Below are positions 25,088 through 33,572 of a stretch of DNA of 64,000 nucleotides, piece by piece. Numbering within the stretch: position 1 is the stretch's first letter; each line of letters opens with the position of its first letter. Origin of the DNA: DAOTXR01 sp034435375 (GTDB lineage: Bacteria > Chloroflexota > Anaerolineae > Aggregatilineales > UBA3940); contig DAOTXR010000077.1 in assembly GCA_034435375.1 (NCBI GenBank), positions 1 through 64,000 of the forward strand, given 5' to 3'. The position numbers and the translations under genes are program-made. The notes below the pieces were generated by a model, which searched no databases, was not told where the DNA came from, and saw nothing but the letters and a program-made list of their open reading frames with translations.

Positions 25088-26584
25088 ATGACAACACTGA
25101 CTCCTCCGATAGAACAGACAGGTCATGGCATACGTCGCTGGTTGGCGCTGGCATGGTGGAATCTTGATCGTGCTCTGATCGTCACTCGGCGCGAAGTCCT
25201 TGACATGTTTCGTGACTGGCGCATCCTTGGCCCCATTTTTTTTCTAACGCTTGTCTTCCCCTCGATTGCCAACTGGGGAGCCGGGCGCATGGTGGGCTGG
25301 ATGCAGCAGTATGGTGCCGCGATCCTGGGCGAGCGCCTGATTCCTTTCCTGCTGATGGTGGTCGGCTTCTTTCCCATCTCGTTCTCGCTGATCATTGCTC
25401 TTGAGAGCTTTGTCGGTGAGAAGGAACGGTATAGTCTGGAACCGTTACTCTCATCACCGCTGACCAATGTACAGCTCTATCTTGGCAAGACGCTCAGCTC
25501 AACCATCCCGCCGCTGATTGGCAGCTTGCTGGGAATCACGGTGTACCTGGTCGGTGTATATTTCAACGTGGACTACAGGCCGCCGTTGGTCCTGCTGGTG
25601 CAGATCCTGGTGCTGACGGTCATTCAGGCGCTGGTGATGGTATCCGGAGCGGTGGTGGTGTCAAGCCAGGCGACCAGCGTCCGAGCCGCCAACTTGCTTG
25701 CCAGTTTCATCATTATCCCCATGGCATTTTTGATCCAGCTCGAAGCGATGATCATGTTCTGGGCACAGTACGGTGTGCTGTGGGTGGTGATATTTGGCAT
25801 GGTCGTGATCGATGTGGTGCTGGTCCGCATGGGAGTGCGCACCTTCAACCGTGAAGAGCTACTGGGCCGCGAGATGGACGAGTTAAACCTGATGGCGGGC
25901 ATTAAAAAGTGGTGGCGATTGACGCTTGCACGCCGTACAGAAGGCCCTCGTCGATCCATCTGGCGCTGGTATTGCGAAGAGGTTTTTCCTGTGATATGGC
26001 GTGCTCGTTTTGCCATTGTGCTGCTCGTGGTGACTATGGCCGGGGGGTATGTGATCGGAGTGCGCTATGCAGGCATCTACGCGATACCAGCCGAGGTCTT
26101 CATTGTAGATAACTGGTATCAGCGCTTCGCCGAGATCCTGATCGAGACTGGCCTGCATGGACCAACTGGTATATTATTGGTTCTGGGTCAGAACCTGCGC
26201 ACCCTGGCCATTGCCTCGGTGCTGGCTACATTCACCCTGGGCATGCTGGCAGTGCTGATCCTGATGATCCCGCCTGTGTTGGTGGGATACCTGGTCACGC
26301 AGATGGTGGCAGCCGGGATGGAACCAGCGGTGCTGTGGGCGGCGCTTCTGCCCCATAGCATGATCGAAATTCCGGCGGCGATTCTGGCCGGTGCAGTGGC
26401 AGTCCGGCTGGGGGCGAGTGTGCTTGCACCACCCCAAGGCAAGACCCTTGGGGAAGGATGGATGGCAGCGCTGAGTGATGCCACGCGCCTGTGGGTGGCG
26501 CTGATCCTGCCGCTTCTGGTCGTGGCCGCTATCATCGAAGTGTACATTACACCGTTTGTCGTCTTGAAGATCGGAGGCGGATAG
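25088..26584 (+). CDS. ABC-2 type transporter permease
   Basis: A 498-residue membrane protein with an N-terminal segment RALIVTRREVLDMFRDWRIL, the large external region, and a central block of helices (PFLLMVVGFFPISFSLIIALE, GEKERYSLEPLLSSPLTNVQ) of the ABC-2 permease fold. Its C-terminal half adds a further helix set resembling the stage II sporulation M-like fold, GSAL...AALLPHSMIEIPAAILAG. This suggests an N-terminal NatB-like permease fused to a SpoIIM-like domain. ATG 25088 is used; TTG 25082 is an alternative. Confidence 0.85.
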   Translation: MTTLTPPIEQTGHGIRRWLALAWWNLDRALIVTRREVLDMFRDWRILGPIFFLTLVFPSIANWGAGRMVGWMQQYGAAILGERLIPFLLMVVGFFPISFSLIIALESFVGEKERYSLEPLLSSPLTNVQLYLGKTLSSTIPPLIGSLLGITVYLVGVYFNVDYRPPLVLLVQILVLTVIQALVMVSGAVVVSSQATSVRAANLLASFIIIPMAFLIQLEAMIMFWAQYGVLWVVIFGMVVIDVVLVRMGVRTFNREELLGREMDELNLMAGIKKWWRLTLARRTEGPRRSIWRWYCEEVFPVIWRARFAIVLLVVTMAGGYVIGVRYAGIYAIPAEVFIVDNWYQRFAEILIETGLHGPTGILLVLGQNLRTLAIASVLATFTLGMLAVLILMIPPVLVGYLVTQMVAAGMEPAVLWAALLPHSMIEIPAAILAGAVAVRLGASVLAPPQGKTLGEGWMAALSDATRLWVALILPLLVVAAIIEVYITPFVVLKIGGG

Positions 26585-26611
26585 CGGCGGCAGATGAGGG
26601 GACAATAACGT

Positions 26612-27376
26612 ATGCCAAAACTCATCATTCTTGGTTCAGCATCTGCCGTTCCGGATGCGGAGCACGAGAATACACACATGGTGCTGCAGGGTGCAGATAG
26701 CCTCCTGATGATCGATTGCACCGGACGTCCGTTGGTAGACCTCAAGAAGGTGGGGATCGGGGTCGAGGGAGTAACTGATCTGATTCTGACCCACTTCCAC
26801 CCCGATCACGTTGGCTCGGTGCCCAACCTGCTCATGTCGGCGTGGCTGGTGGGGCGGAAAGGCCCGCTACGCATCTATGGGCTGCATCACTGTCTCCAAC
26901 GTATCGAGGACCTGATGATGGCCTTCCACTGGGACGAGTGGCCGGGGTTCTTCCCAGTGGCTTTTCACCATCTGCCTGAGCGTGAGGGCATTCTGGTGCT
27001 TGACAACAAAGATTTTCACATCACCGCTTCTCCAGTCCGTCACTACGTGCCGACCATCGGGTTGCGGATCGTTGTCAAAGAGACCGGCTTTGTCTTTGCC
27101 TATTCCTCTGATACAGTGCCGTGTCCTGAGACAGTCCGTCTATCGCAAGGCGTCGACTTGCTGATTCACGAGGCGACAGGAGATGAACCGCTCGGGCACT
27201 CCAGCGCAGCTCAGGCAGGGGCAATTGCTCAAGAGGCAGGGGCGAAAAAGCTGGGGTTGATTCACTACAATGTGTGGAACGCCGATCCGAGTCATTTGGT
27301 GCCTGAGGCACACAGCACATTCGATGGCCCGGTCTTTCTGTGCTCAGACTTCATGACGATCGATCTAAGGCCATGA
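26612..27376 (+). CDS. Metallo-beta-lactamase fold hydrolase, RNase Z-like
   Basis: The 254-residue protein begins MPKLIILGSASAVPDAEHEN and carries the metal-binding HFHPDH at 61-66, with further ligands likely in SPVRHYVPTIGLRI, YSSDTVP and LIHEATGDEPLGHSSAAQAG. The layout (Gly-Ser-Ala start, aspartate-bearing SDT, GHSS) is that of the ribonuclease Z/ElaC-like branch, but it is not clearly tRNase Z and is left without a symbol. It starts 27 bases after the ABC permease. Confidence 0.85.
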   Translation: MPKLIILGSASAVPDAEHENTHMVLQGADSLLMIDCTGRPLVDLKKVGIGVEGVTDLILTHFHPDHVGSVPNLLMSAWLVGRKGPLRIYGLHHCLQRIEDLMMAFHWDEWPGFFPVAFHHLPEREGILVLDNKDFHITASPVRHYVPTIGLRIVVKETGFVFAYSSDTVPCPETVRLSQGVDLLIHEATGDEPLGHSSAAQAGAIAQEAGAKKLGLIHYNVWNADPSHLVPEAHSTFDGPVFLCSDFMTIDLRP

Positions 27377-27498
27377 TCGACTTGAGGCCATTAGGTGGGA
27401 ATCGGGAAGACCAGCGAACCTCTTGCTGTACCACGCCTAGCCATACACTCGATTGTCTCGTCAACGATCTGATATCTTAAGGATGGCAATTCTCTTGT

Positions 27499-27918
27499 TC
27501 AGAACGTCGCAGGGCCAGAGCCTAAGATGCGCTGCGCCTCCTGGTATAGCCAGGCCAGCCCTTCATCCTCATGCGTAAACTGGCGAATCACTTGCGGCAA
27601 CTCGCCGTCACTCCTTGTCAGACCCAGGATCAGGCTGAGCAGTCCACCTCTGCCCACTATTGCCATACGGGACTGTTTGACATGGCTGGCGGCGAAATCA
27701 GGCAAGGGCATTTCATCCAAATCATGCGGCAACCCTGAAAGTCCGCGCATCAGGTTGAACTCGCGGATGTCGAGCAGGATAAACAGTGGGGCAGGGGGAT
27801 CGAGCAGGGCACGTAGTCTCTGGCTCAGCGCGTTGACATCCTCCGTCTGAAGTGGCTCGAACAGACGTATGGTCACAATGCGCAAATGCTCATCCTGCAG
27901 GTTGAAGCCATAGGGCAT
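27499..27918 (-). CDS. STAS/SpoIIAA-like protein
   Basis: The 139-residue protein has alternating beta-strands and helices (VTIRLFEPLQTEDVNALSQR, PLFILLDIREFNLMRGLSG, RMAIVGRGGLLSLILGLTRS) that resemble the SpoIIAA-like STAS fold of single-domain proteins. No phosphorylatable serine motif of a classic anti-anti-sigma factor is obvious. ATG 27918 (MPYGFNLQDE) is selected over the GTG at 27936. It is the third gene of a minus-strand trio and follows its neighbour after seven bases. Confidence 0.6.
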   Translation of the reverse strand: MPYGFNLQDEHLRIVTIRLFEPLQTEDVNALSQRLRALLDPPAPLFILLDIREFNLMRGLSGLPHDLDEMPLPDFAASHVKQSRMAIVGRGGLLSLILGLTRSDGELPQVIRQFTHEDEGLAWLYQEAQRILGSGPATF

Positions 27919-27925
27919 GAGCGTC

Positions 27926-28135
27926 CTATTCCTCACCCTCCGACTTGATCAGCTGGCAGGTGGCGTGCAGAAAGGCGAACCCTCCACGCGGCGGCATCAG
28001 CTCGACCACGTCTAGGATCTCGAACTCCTGACGACCGAGCTTCACACGGTCACCAACGCGGGGCGGCTCCTCGACGTTCATGATCGCGCCCGGATGCTCG
28101 CCTCCCACCACAACGTAGCTCACTTTGTAGATCAT
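27926..28135 (-). CDS. Small beta-rich protein of unknown function
   Basis: This 69-residue protein (MIYKVSYVVVGGEHPGAIMN, then GDRVKLGRQEFEILDVVELM) appears to be an all-beta, SH3-like fold. I do not recognise the family. ATG 28135 is chosen since aaggaacacc is immediately upstream. It is placed between a cyclic nucleotide-binding protein and a STAS-like protein, all on the minus strand and closely spaced. Confidence 0.65.
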   Translation of the reverse strand: MIYKVSYVVVGGEHPGAIMNVEEPPRVGDRVKLGRQEFEILDVVELMPPRGGFAFLHATCQLIKSEGEE

Positions 28136-28188
28136 TGGTGTTCCTTTCCTCATTGGGCGAACAGCGGCAGGCGTTGCACTGCCTACTC

Positions 28189-28701
28189 TCAGGAGCGGCC
28201 AAGGTCACGGTGACGGAGCCGGAAGGAAAGATCGGCGGCAATGTTGTGCATGGTACGGTAGCCGATCTCAGTGTTTTCCTCGCACAGTTTCTCGAAGTCA
28301 TCACGCAAAACGACGGCCACAACAGTGCCGTCGGCAGTAGCTCTCACCGTCGCTGAGCGGGGACCACGGTCGATCAGCGCCATCTCACCGACCGACTGAC
28401 CCGGTCCCAGGTTGACAATGGTGCGTCCACCAGGGGCGCTTTCTGATTCGACGACGACCTCGACGAAGCCCTCACGAATCAGGCACATGCTGTCTCCCTC
28501 ATCACCCTGCCGGAACAGCACCTCATTCTCCTTCAGAACACGCTCTTTGAAAATGTTTGCCAGTAGGGCCAGTTGACTGTCATTCAGCCCTGCAAACATT
28601 TCTACACTGCGCAGCAACTTGACCAGCTCCACGATGGCCTCCATTTCTGAGTGTTCACTCAATCGATAGGAGTTAAACACCCGACGATACGGCTTCGACA
28701 T
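28189..28701 (-). CDS. Cyclic nucleotide-binding domain protein
   Basis: The 170-residue protein contains one CNB domain: LRSVEMFAGLNDSQLALLAN, ENEVLFRQGDEGDSMCLIRE and the phosphate-binding cassette GEMALIDRGPRSATVRA, with Arg in place for cyclic-nucleotide phosphate. No DNA-binding helix-turn-helix follows, so it is not a CRP-type regulator by itself. ATG 28701 is used; ATG 28644 is a shorter alternative. The trio of CNB, small beta and STAS-like genes suggests a signalling cassette. Confidence 0.85.
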   Translation of the reverse strand: MSKPYRRVFNSYRLSEHSEMEAIVELVKLLRSVEMFAGLNDSQLALLANIFKERVLKENEVLFRQGDEGDSMCLIREGFVEVVVESESAPGGRTIVNLGPGQSVGEMALIDRGPRSATVRATADGTVVAVVLRDDFEKLCEENTEIGYRTMHNIAADLSFRLRHRDLGRS

Positions 28702-28727
28702 GCCCAGGCAACTCTTGCATCCCTCTG

Positions 28728-28798
28728 ATGATGTTACGCTTCGTCAGGTAAGCCATGCAACCAGAATTTGTATATATGCTGTGCTGTTGTAACATCAT
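28728..28798. repeat. 10-bp inverted repeat near the CNB gene promoter
   Basis: ATGATGTTAC (28728-28737) and GTAACATCAT (28789-28798) are exact reverse complements 51 bases apart. They flank the region immediately upstream of the minus-strand CNB-domain gene. The arrangement could be two operator half-sites joined by looping, or an RNA hairpin. Confidence 0.5.
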
Positions 28799-28965
28799 GA
28801 ATGGGCCTGTCTGCAACACCTTGCAGCCCATTTTACTCTCGAATGTCTGGCTTGGGCAAGCCTGGCAAGGGGACTCGAGGGTTCTTGCCTGGCAGGGTAT
28901 ATCGATGGTTTATTGTGTATCTGGAACGACGAGTCATTGGAGTCGAGAGGGGATCAGATCAGAGC

Positions 28966-28994
28966 TTGACTTGCTTAAAAGGGCATGATACAAT
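28966..28994 (+). promoter_or_regulatory. Sigma-70-type promoter of the lytic transglycosylase gene
   Basis: TTGACT (28966-28971) and TACAAT (28989-28994) are separated by exactly 17 bases. Each box differs from consensus at one position. Transcription would begin about 47 bases upstream of the GTG start at 29049. Confidence 0.7.
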
Positions 28995-29048
28995 TTCCCG
29001 GACAGTGTTGAACAAATGTTCTAATGGTAGCTCAATGTAGGAAATCCA

Positions 29049-29843
29049 GTGAAACGACACAGCACACTCAAACCCAAACAGCCAACTCGTCAAAGCAGGA
29101 ATACAACTCGCAATCCAGATAAGGAGCAGCATGTACCACGCCGTTGGCTTGTCATTGAGTTGCTTTTTTTCTTTGCCCTGGCCGTATTTGCCTTTAGTGC
29201 TGTAAGCTATTGGCTGGGCAGCGACTCTAACGTCGTCGTGCGCTTTGCCCCTGGAGGCCGTGAGGAAGAACCACAGGCAGCCATGCTGTACGAGGCTCCC
29301 AGCCACCGTGTGTTGCCCGAACCTGCCCTGTCATCGATCTTTACCCCCTCTGTACAGCACTGGGAGAGAGACATCCTGACCTGGGCTGAGGAACAAAGTC
29401 TCGATCCCAACCTGATAGCGACCGTTATGCAGATCGAATCGTGTGGCAATCCCGAAGCCAAATCCCCTGTTGGGGCGATGGGTCTGTTCCAGGTAATGCC
29501 TTTCCATTTTGAGGAGGGCGAGGACGGATTTGACACTGACACAAATGCGCTTCGTGGCTTGGGCTATCTTAAGCAGTGTCTGGAGACCTCAGGAGGGCAT
29601 GCCGGCTTGGCGCTGGCAGGCTACAATGGTGGCCAGACTGTAATCGGCCGCAGCTACGAAGACTGGCCTCGTGAAACACAACGTTATTACCGTTGGGGAA
29701 GCGGGATATATCGCGAAGCCTCTGCCGGTTGGGACAGCAGCCCCACCCTTGCTGCATGGCTGGCTGCTGGTGGGCAATCTCTTTGCGACGAAGCTGAAGC
29801 CTACCTGGGCATAGTTGCAGAGATCGACATGAATATTCCTTAA
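29049..29843 (+). CDS. Membrane-anchored soluble lytic transglycosylase (SLT) domain protein
   Basis: The 264-residue protein has a basic N-terminus, one membrane segment (about 33-57) and a SLT domain from about residue 105. The catalytic glutamate E130 lies in MQIESCGNPEA, followed by GAMGLFQVMPFHF and LALAGYNGG. It cleaves peptidoglycan glycan strands outside the cytoplasmic membrane. The start is GTG 29049, with an agga element near 29038-29042. Confidence 0.88.
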   Translation: MKRHSTLKPKQPTRQSRNTTRNPDKEQHVPRRWLVIELLFFFALAVFAFSAVSYWLGSDSNVVVRFAPGGREEEPQAAMLYEAPSHRVLPEPALSSIFTPSVQHWERDILTWAEEQSLDPNLIATVMQIESCGNPEAKSPVGAMGLFQVMPFHFEEGEDGFDTDTNALRGLGYLKQCLETSGGHAGLALAGYNGGQTVIGRSYEDWPRETQRYYRWGSGIYREASAGWDSSPTLAAWLAAGGQSLCDEAEAYLGIVAEIDMNIP

Positions 29844-30005
29844 AGCCTGACGCCTTTCTTCTCTCCTCAGGTTGGGTCTGTATCCTGGCGTGTGGTACAA
29901 TCGATATGGCCTATGCCGACAAGTTGAGCAGACTGTCGGATGGTCCCGATTTTGCGTTTAGTGAGGGGCAGAAAGGGTGTGAGCTGCTTTTCTGGGGAGA
30001 GGCTC

Positions 30006-30458
30006 ATGTCACGGCGAAGAGACGATGTTGCCGAGTCGCGCAGTGTGGGCGATCAAGGGGCGCATTATCACGTCATCGTTGGCCGTCAGCAGTTTCTCGT
30101 CGTTCGCCATTCGCATGTGTGGCGGCCACCTACAGATGTTGTAGAAGAAGATAACCGGCTAACTGTGTTTGTCGAAATTGCCGGAATGCAGCATGGGGAA
30201 TTCCAGGTGGCGATCGGTGCGCGGCATTTATCGATCAGCGGTGTACGACCCGCCCTCAGCATGACCTATACTGCGTATCACCAACTTGAGATTCGCTATG
30301 GCGAATTTCGCACTGATGTAGCCCTGCCTTGGCCTGTTGACGAAGACGGCATCGTAGCACGCTACGAGGATGGTTTTTTGCGTGTTGATCTACCCCGTGC
30401 GCTGCCAGAGCGCGTGAAAGTGATCTCGGTTGACAAGCCAAGCAGTACATCAGAATAA
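30006..30458 (+). CDS. Hsp20/alpha-crystallin small heat shock protein
   Basis: The 150-residue protein has an alpha-crystallin domain around residues 40-140: WRPPTDVVEEDNRLTVFVEI, then ARHLSISGVRP and a C-terminal EDGFLRVDLPRALPERVKVI. Small heat shock proteins hold unfolding proteins. ATG 30006 is supported by ggggagagg just before it. It sits 33 bases before lon, so a chaperone and a protease for damaged protein are adjacent and probably co-expressed. Confidence 0.9.
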   Translation: MSRRRDDVAESRSVGDQGAHYHVIVGRQQFLVVRHSHVWRPPTDVVEEDNRLTVFVEIAGMQHGEFQVAIGARHLSISGVRPALSMTYTAYHQLEIRYGEFRTDVALPWPVDEDGIVARYEDGFLRVDLPRALPERVKVISVDKPSSTSE

Positions 30459-30491
30459 TTCCCTGGAAGAGACTCGAAATGGAGCGATTGC

Positions 30492-33101
30492 ATGTCGCTT
30501 AATGACAAGGCTAATGAGGAGAATCGACCCGAAAACCAAGAGTCCGAGCTACCTGTTGTAGTGACTCGGGTGGAACCTAGCGAGGCTGAAAGCAAGACAG
30601 AAGGAGAATTCAACATTCCCTCTGAGCTTCCGATCTTGCCCCTGCGTGGAATGGTCGTCTATCCCCAAACCGCGGTTCCACTGGTCGTTGGGCAGCCGCG
30701 TTCAATCCGGTTGGTCGATGCTGTCGTAGCCGGAGAACGTATCATTGGGTTGGTAGCCAGCCGTGACCCGGAGATAGAAGAGCCAGATGCGGATCATATC
30801 CACACGATCGGGACCATAGCAGCTCTGCATCGGCTGTTCCGTGCTCCTGATGGCACTATCCGTCTGCTGGTGCAAGGGCTGGCCCGTATCCGGATCGATG
30901 AATATACGGCCACCGAACCGTTTCTGAAGGCGCGTGTGACGGCGATCCCTGAGGTAGTTGAGACGGGAATCGAGGTTGAGGCGCTAACGCTCAACATCCG
31001 CGATCAGTTTCGTCAGATAGGCGAGCTGGCTCCCAGTATCCCCGGCGAACTGCTTGCCTCCACTTTAAGCATTGAGGACCCGCTCCAGCTTGTCTACACT
31101 GTTGCCACCTATACGCGGATCGATCTTGAGGACGCGCAGCATCTGCTTGAGATCGACAGCATTGCAGCCAAGATGCGCAAACTGACAGGGCTGCTGGCCA
31201 AAGAGATCAACGTGCTGGAGCTTGGCCGGAAGATTCAGCAAGATGCACAATCCGAGATCGACAAGGTTCAGCGCGAATTCTTGCTACGTGAGCAGCTCAA
31301 GGCCATCCAGCGAGAGTTGGGTGAAGCCGATGAGCAGCAAATTGAGGTCGAGGAGTTCCGCAAGAAAATAGAGCAGTCAGGTATGCCGGAAGAGGCGGAG
31401 CGCGAGGCGCGGCGCGAGCTGGATCGGCTTTCCAAACTGCCGACAGCGGCTGCCGAATATGGTGTAATCCGTACTTACCTGGACTGGTTGACATCTTTGC
31501 CCTGGAGTACATCGACCCAAGATAACCTCGATATTGCTCACGCTCGGCAGGTGCTCGATGAAGATCACTATGGGCTTGAGGATGTCAAGGAACGCATCCT
31601 TGAGTTTCTGGCAGTGCGCAAGCTGCGTCACGACCGCGCCGGCGAGGCGGGCTTGCAGACTGAGGAGACTACCGACTTTATCCGCCGCCAGCGCGAGGGC
31701 GTGATTCTGTGTTTCGTAGGGCCGCCCGGTGTGGGGAAAACCTCGCTGGGGGCATCGATTGCGCGAGCGATGGGCCGCAAGTTTATGCGTATGAGCCTGG
31801 GCGGTGTGCGTGACGAGGCTGAGATTCGAGGCCACCGCCGCACCTATATCGGTGCCATGCCGGGCCGCATCATCCAAACCATGCAGCGTGTCGGCACCCG
31901 CAACCCAGTGATCATGCTTGATGAGATTGACAAGCTGGGCATGGACTTCCGAGGGGATCCGTCTTCGGCTCTGCTCGAGGTGCTTGACCCGGAGCAAAAT
32001 GCCGAGTTCCGGGATCATTACCTCGATGTGCCTTTTGATCTGTCGCAGGTGATCTTCATTACCACCGCGAATATGTTGGAGCCGATCCCCGGCCCGCTGC
32101 GTGATCGCATGGAGATTCTTCAACTTTCAGGCTACACTGAGAGAGAAAAGATTCACATTGCACAGCGATATCTGATCCCACGCCAGCTTAAGGAAAATGG
32201 CCTGCGGCCTGGTGAGGTGACCTTCACTGACAAGGCTCTTCAGGCTATTATCCGCGACCACACGCGAGAGGCAGGTGTCCGCAACCTGGAGCGCGAGATT
32301 GGTGCTGTGTGTCGGAAAGTGGTGACGCGCATCGCTGAGGGCGAAGTGGAGGCAGTCGAGATCACAGACGATCTAGTTCGCGAGTATCTTGGCAAGCCTA
32401 AGTTCTACTATGCCACCGAGATTGAGGAACGCACGAATCTGCCCGGTGTGTCGACGGGGTTGGTGTGGACTCCAGTCGGTGGTGATGTGGTGTTTGTTGA
32501 GGCCACACGGATGCCGGGGGGCAAGGGTTTCACATTGACTGGTCAGCTTGGCGATGTGATGCAGGAGAGCGCCCGCGCAGCATTGAGCTATATTCGCTCA
32601 CGCGCCCCCGAGTTGAACATCGAGGAGAACTGGTTCGACAAGAACGACATTCACCTGCATGTTCCGGCAGGCGCGGTGCCCAAAGATGGCCCCTCCGCCG
32701 GGATCACGATGGCTACAGCCCTGGCCTCGCTGCTCACAGGACGACCGGTGCGTAGCGATGTGGCCATGACTGGTGAGATCACATTGCGAGGACAGGTGTT
32801 GCCAGTCGGGGGCATCAAGGAGAAGGTGCTTGCTGCTCATCGTTTTGGGCTGAATACGGTGATCCTGCCCCGGCGTAACGAGAAGGACCTGGATGACATC
32901 CCTGACGAAGTCCGTGAGCAGATGAAGTTTATGTTGGTAGATCGTGTAGAGCAGGTGCTTGAGGCTGCACTGGGCGAGCCAGTGCTCTCAGAACAGAATA
33001 ATGCAGTCGGGGGGCCGAAAACGGAGACCATACAGCATTCCCCAACATCTATGGACGAGGACAAGAAGGAGATCGCGAGTGCCCAAAGTAATGATTGTTG
33101 A
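30492..33101 (+). CDS. lon: ATP-dependent protease Lon
   Basis: The 869-residue LonA protein has the N-terminal LON domain (ELPILPLRGMVVYPQTAVPL), a central AAA+ module with Walker A GPPGVGKTS at 410-418 and IMLDEIDKLG, and the C-terminal protease domain with the catalytic Ser735 in KDGPSAGI and the downstream lysine in GGIKEKVLAA. It degrades misfolded and regulatory proteins. The N-terminus has an extra 45 or so acidic residues. Its 3' end overlaps the response regulator start. Confidence 0.96.
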   Translation: MSLNDKANEENRPENQESELPVVVTRVEPSEAESKTEGEFNIPSELPILPLRGMVVYPQTAVPLVVGQPRSIRLVDAVVAGERIIGLVASRDPEIEEPDADHIHTIGTIAALHRLFRAPDGTIRLLVQGLARIRIDEYTATEPFLKARVTAIPEVVETGIEVEALTLNIRDQFRQIGELAPSIPGELLASTLSIEDPLQLVYTVATYTRIDLEDAQHLLEIDSIAAKMRKLTGLLAKEINVLELGRKIQQDAQSEIDKVQREFLLREQLKAIQRELGEADEQQIEVEEFRKKIEQSGMPEEAEREARRELDRLSKLPTAAAEYGVIRTYLDWLTSLPWSTSTQDNLDIAHARQVLDEDHYGLEDVKERILEFLAVRKLRHDRAGEAGLQTEETTDFIRRQREGVILCFVGPPGVGKTSLGASIARAMGRKFMRMSLGGVRDEAEIRGHRRTYIGAMPGRIIQTMQRVGTRNPVIMLDEIDKLGMDFRGDPSSALLEVLDPEQNAEFRDHYLDVPFDLSQVIFITTANMLEPIPGPLRDRMEILQLSGYTEREKIHIAQRYLIPRQLKENGLRPGEVTFTDKALQAIIRDHTREAGVRNLEREIGAVCRKVVTRIAEGEVEAVEITDDLVREYLGKPKFYYATEIEERTNLPGVSTGLVWTPVGGDVVFVEATRMPGGKGFTLTGQLGDVMQESARAALSYIRSRAPELNIEENWFDKNDIHLHVPAGAVPKDGPSAGITMATALASLLTGRPVRSDVAMTGEITLRGQVLPVGGIKEKVLAAHRFGLNTVILPRRNEKDLDDIPDEVREQMKFMLVDRVEQVLEAALGEPVLSEQNNAVGGPKTETIQHSPTSMDEDKKEIASAQSNDC

Positions 33102-33441
33102 CGATGATCGCATCACAGTGAGTCTGCTGCGAACACTGCTGGAGCTGGATGGATTTGATGTGATTCAGTCGCCGGATGGGGCTTCGGCTTTCAACAAGGC
33201 GCTGGAGGTCAAACCCGATGCTTTTCTGGTGGACTTCCACTTGGCAGACTGTGAGGGCACGGATTTCGTTAAACGGGTGCGGGCGGAGGCTCACTTCGCA
33301 CGGACGCCTGTGATCATGGCCTCTGGGTCAGAGCGCGAGGACGAAGCACGGGCCGCAGGAGCTAACTACTTCCTGATCAAACCTTTCGACCCCGGTGATC
33401 TGGTCGATATTTTGAAAAGGTTGTTGAGCGCTCAAGTCTGA
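33079..33441 (+). CDS. Single-domain response regulator (CheY-like receiver)
   Basis: The 120-residue receiver domain has the acidic cluster DDD at 8-10, the phosphoacceptor D52 in AFLVDFHLAD, and the conserved lysine in NYFLIKPFDPGD. There is no output domain. The start is GTG 33079, set by the ideal aaggag at 33066-33071; it overlaps lon by 23 bases, so it is probably translated with it. No histidine kinase is in this window. Confidence 0.9.
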   Translation: MPKVMIVDDDRITVSLLRTLLELDGFDVIQSPDGASAFNKALEVKPDAFLVDFHLADCEGTDFVKRVRAEAHFARTPVIMASGSEREDEARAAGANYFLIKPFDPGDLVDILKRLLSAQV

Positions 33442-33572
33442 TGGTTCCTTGTGACTGCTTCGACATCGACTATGGACTCTTTAAACGCGTTGCCCATGGC
33501 CAGGCTTGGCGACTCCAGCGATTGGGCATAGGCGTGCTGGCCTGTGTATAAGAAAGGAAAGTAGCTTGGTCT

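Larger units (their letters stand above)
28702..29048. other. 347-base divergent intergenic region
   Basis: The region lies between the minus-strand CNB gene and the plus-strand lytic transglycosylase. It contains a 10-base inverted repeat (28728-28737 and 28789-28798) and a strong plus-strand promoter (28966-28994). A 77-codon frame at 28755-28988 has no family resemblance and is not accepted. A T/A-rich stretch TATATATG near 28771-28778 may form part of a promoter. Confidence 0.6.

Noticed and set aside
28755..28988. 77-codon frame MQPEFVYMLCCCNIMNG in the divergent region
   Set aside because: No family pattern, no Shine-Dalgarno, and it runs over the promoter of the lytic transglycosylase gene.
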